The position numbers and the translations under genes were made by a program. Shown piece after piece: positions 12,942-13,505 of a DNA stretch of 13,505 bases. The first letter of the stretch is position 1; each line of letters opens with the position of its first letter. This DNA comes from Candidatus Bathyarchaeota archaeon. GTDB lineage: Archaea > Thermoproteota > Bathyarchaeia > Bathyarchaeales > Bathycorpusculaceae. The notes under the pieces are model-generated. The model saw only the letters and a list, made by a program, of their open reading frames with translations. It searched no databases and was not told the origin of the DNA. The stretch covers positions 1 through 13,505 of the forward strand of contig DAOVIH010000027.1 in assembly GCA_030673805.1 (NCBI GenBank), given 5' to 3'.

Positions 12942-13505
12942 ATGTTGAAGTTGTTACTTCCGAATCCAGCTGTCCTAATAAAGGCTGACCTAAAAAAACT
13001 CTTGAAATTGCTGATCCACACATAGGGTGGGGAACGCCCTTACAAACAAAAGGCATACACCTTCCAAACCAAACGCCAAAATTGCTTGAGAAAATAGTAA
13101 TATTGCTTTCAAAGTACAAACCCGATACCCTGCCAATATTAGGCGCTGTGAAATACAGCGTAGTCAAAAAGCTCCCGGCGAACGGAAGTTAATATCCGCT
13201 TTTTTCAAAAAGCTCAAAGAACATGTGGTTAACATCAGCGAGGTCCGTGGTAACCACGACACAAATCTCGAACAACTGCTTCCAGAAAGCATACAATTTC
13301 TCTCCACAACAAGGACTATCGTAGATGAGGTCGGCCTCTTTCACGGCCAAAAATGGCCTTCCCCCACGCTTTTAAAAACTAGGATTTTGCTAGTGGATCA
13401 TCTGACCCAGCGGTGGTTCTACCTGACAAAGCAGGCTTTAGGATAACCAGACAAGTTAGGATTAAGGCCCAAATCGACAATCAGCCCCTAAACCGAATTC
13501 TTCTG
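12942..13505 (+). pseudogene. Decayed SbcD-related archaeal metallophosphoesterase (COG1407/MJ0037-like), runs off edge
   Basis: Four reading-frame pieces, read in order, recreate the archaeal SbcD-like phosphoesterase. Piece 1 (from ATG 12942) gives LLLPNPAVLIKADLKK. Piece 2 (from about 12999) gives LEIADPHIGWGTPL, with the DxH ligand motif at 13013-13021. Piece 3 (from about 13171) gives ERKLISAFFKKLKE, VRGNHD at 13243-13260 and FHGQKWPSP around 13339-13362. Piece 4 (from about 13404) gives DPAVVLPDKAGFRI, matching the family C terminus. Frame changes lie near the A-runs 12992-12998 and 13166-13170 and near 13399-13404. Each is equivalent to one lost base. In-frame stops are at 13023-13025, 13190-13192 and 13444-13446. 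The GDxKH motif reads GAVKY (13142-13156) and GHTHP reads DHxDP, so metal ligands are lost too. The family is inferred from motif order; the gene cannot make the ancestral enzyme. Confidence 0.8.

Noticed and set aside
12940..13167. 75-codon - strand frame downstream of the inositol monophosphatase gene
   Set aside because: It is antisense to the first two pieces of the phosphoesterase pseudogene, which have real family motifs; the - strand product has none.
13225..13446. 73-codon + strand frame as an independent small gene
   Set aside because: Its residues VRGNHD and HGQKWPS are the middle of a metallophosphoesterase whose other parts lie in adjacent frames on both sides, so it is one piece of a broken gene.

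Overview
The window looks like chromosomal DNA of an uncultured archaeon that uses tetrahydromethanopterin-type C1 carriers. The best guess is a Bathyarchaeia-like lineage, but that placement is an inference and no 16S gene is present. The archaeal signs are: a formylmethanofuran:tetrahydromethanopterin formyltransferase (Ftr); three-part PurS/PurQ/PurL FGAM synthetase; an archaeal-type inositol monophosphatase/fructose bisphosphatase; a tRNA gene without an encoded CCA end; TTTAAA-type box A promoter elements; and dense ATGA/GTGA start-stop overlaps with GGAGG ribosome sites.

Region 1 (1-5058, + strand) is a tightly packed run: the 3' part of purF, then purD, a HAD-family phosphatase-like gene, ftr and a PfkB-family sugar/nucleoside kinase. 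From purD onward the genes abut or overlap by a few bases, so they are very likely co-transcribed. Region 2 (5041-9630, - strand) holds purQ, purL and purS, which overlap by ATGA, and purM 56 bases upstream of purS. The two units converge, and the last 18 bases of the kinase and purQ genes overlap tail to tail. Together the window encodes PurF, PurD, PurSQL and PurM, i.e. PRPP to phosphoribosylamine to GAR, and FGAR to FGAM to AIR. The GAR formylation step and all later steps are absent from the window. The formyl-carrier gene ftr sits inside this purine cluster.

Region 3 (9643-12105) holds a tRNA-Gly(CCC) gene on the + strand, a possible tRNA relic after it, and a - strand gene for a secreted, membrane-anchored right-handed beta-helix (NosD-like) protein. 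A 460-base intergenic stretch follows, with two short perfect palindromes, box A candidates and one short open frame of doubtful reality.

Region 4 (12106-13505, + strand) holds an intact inositol monophosphatase-family gene. Eight bases after it comes a decayed archaeal SbcD-related metallophosphoesterase gene, broken by three frameshifts and missing conserved metal-ligand motifs. It runs off the right edge.

The items most worth a second look are the ftr/HAD/kinase block inside the purine cluster, the multiply broken phosphoesterase, and the unusual motif variants in the PurF and PurD proteins. I did not find a convincing new defence, mobile or RNA-based system.
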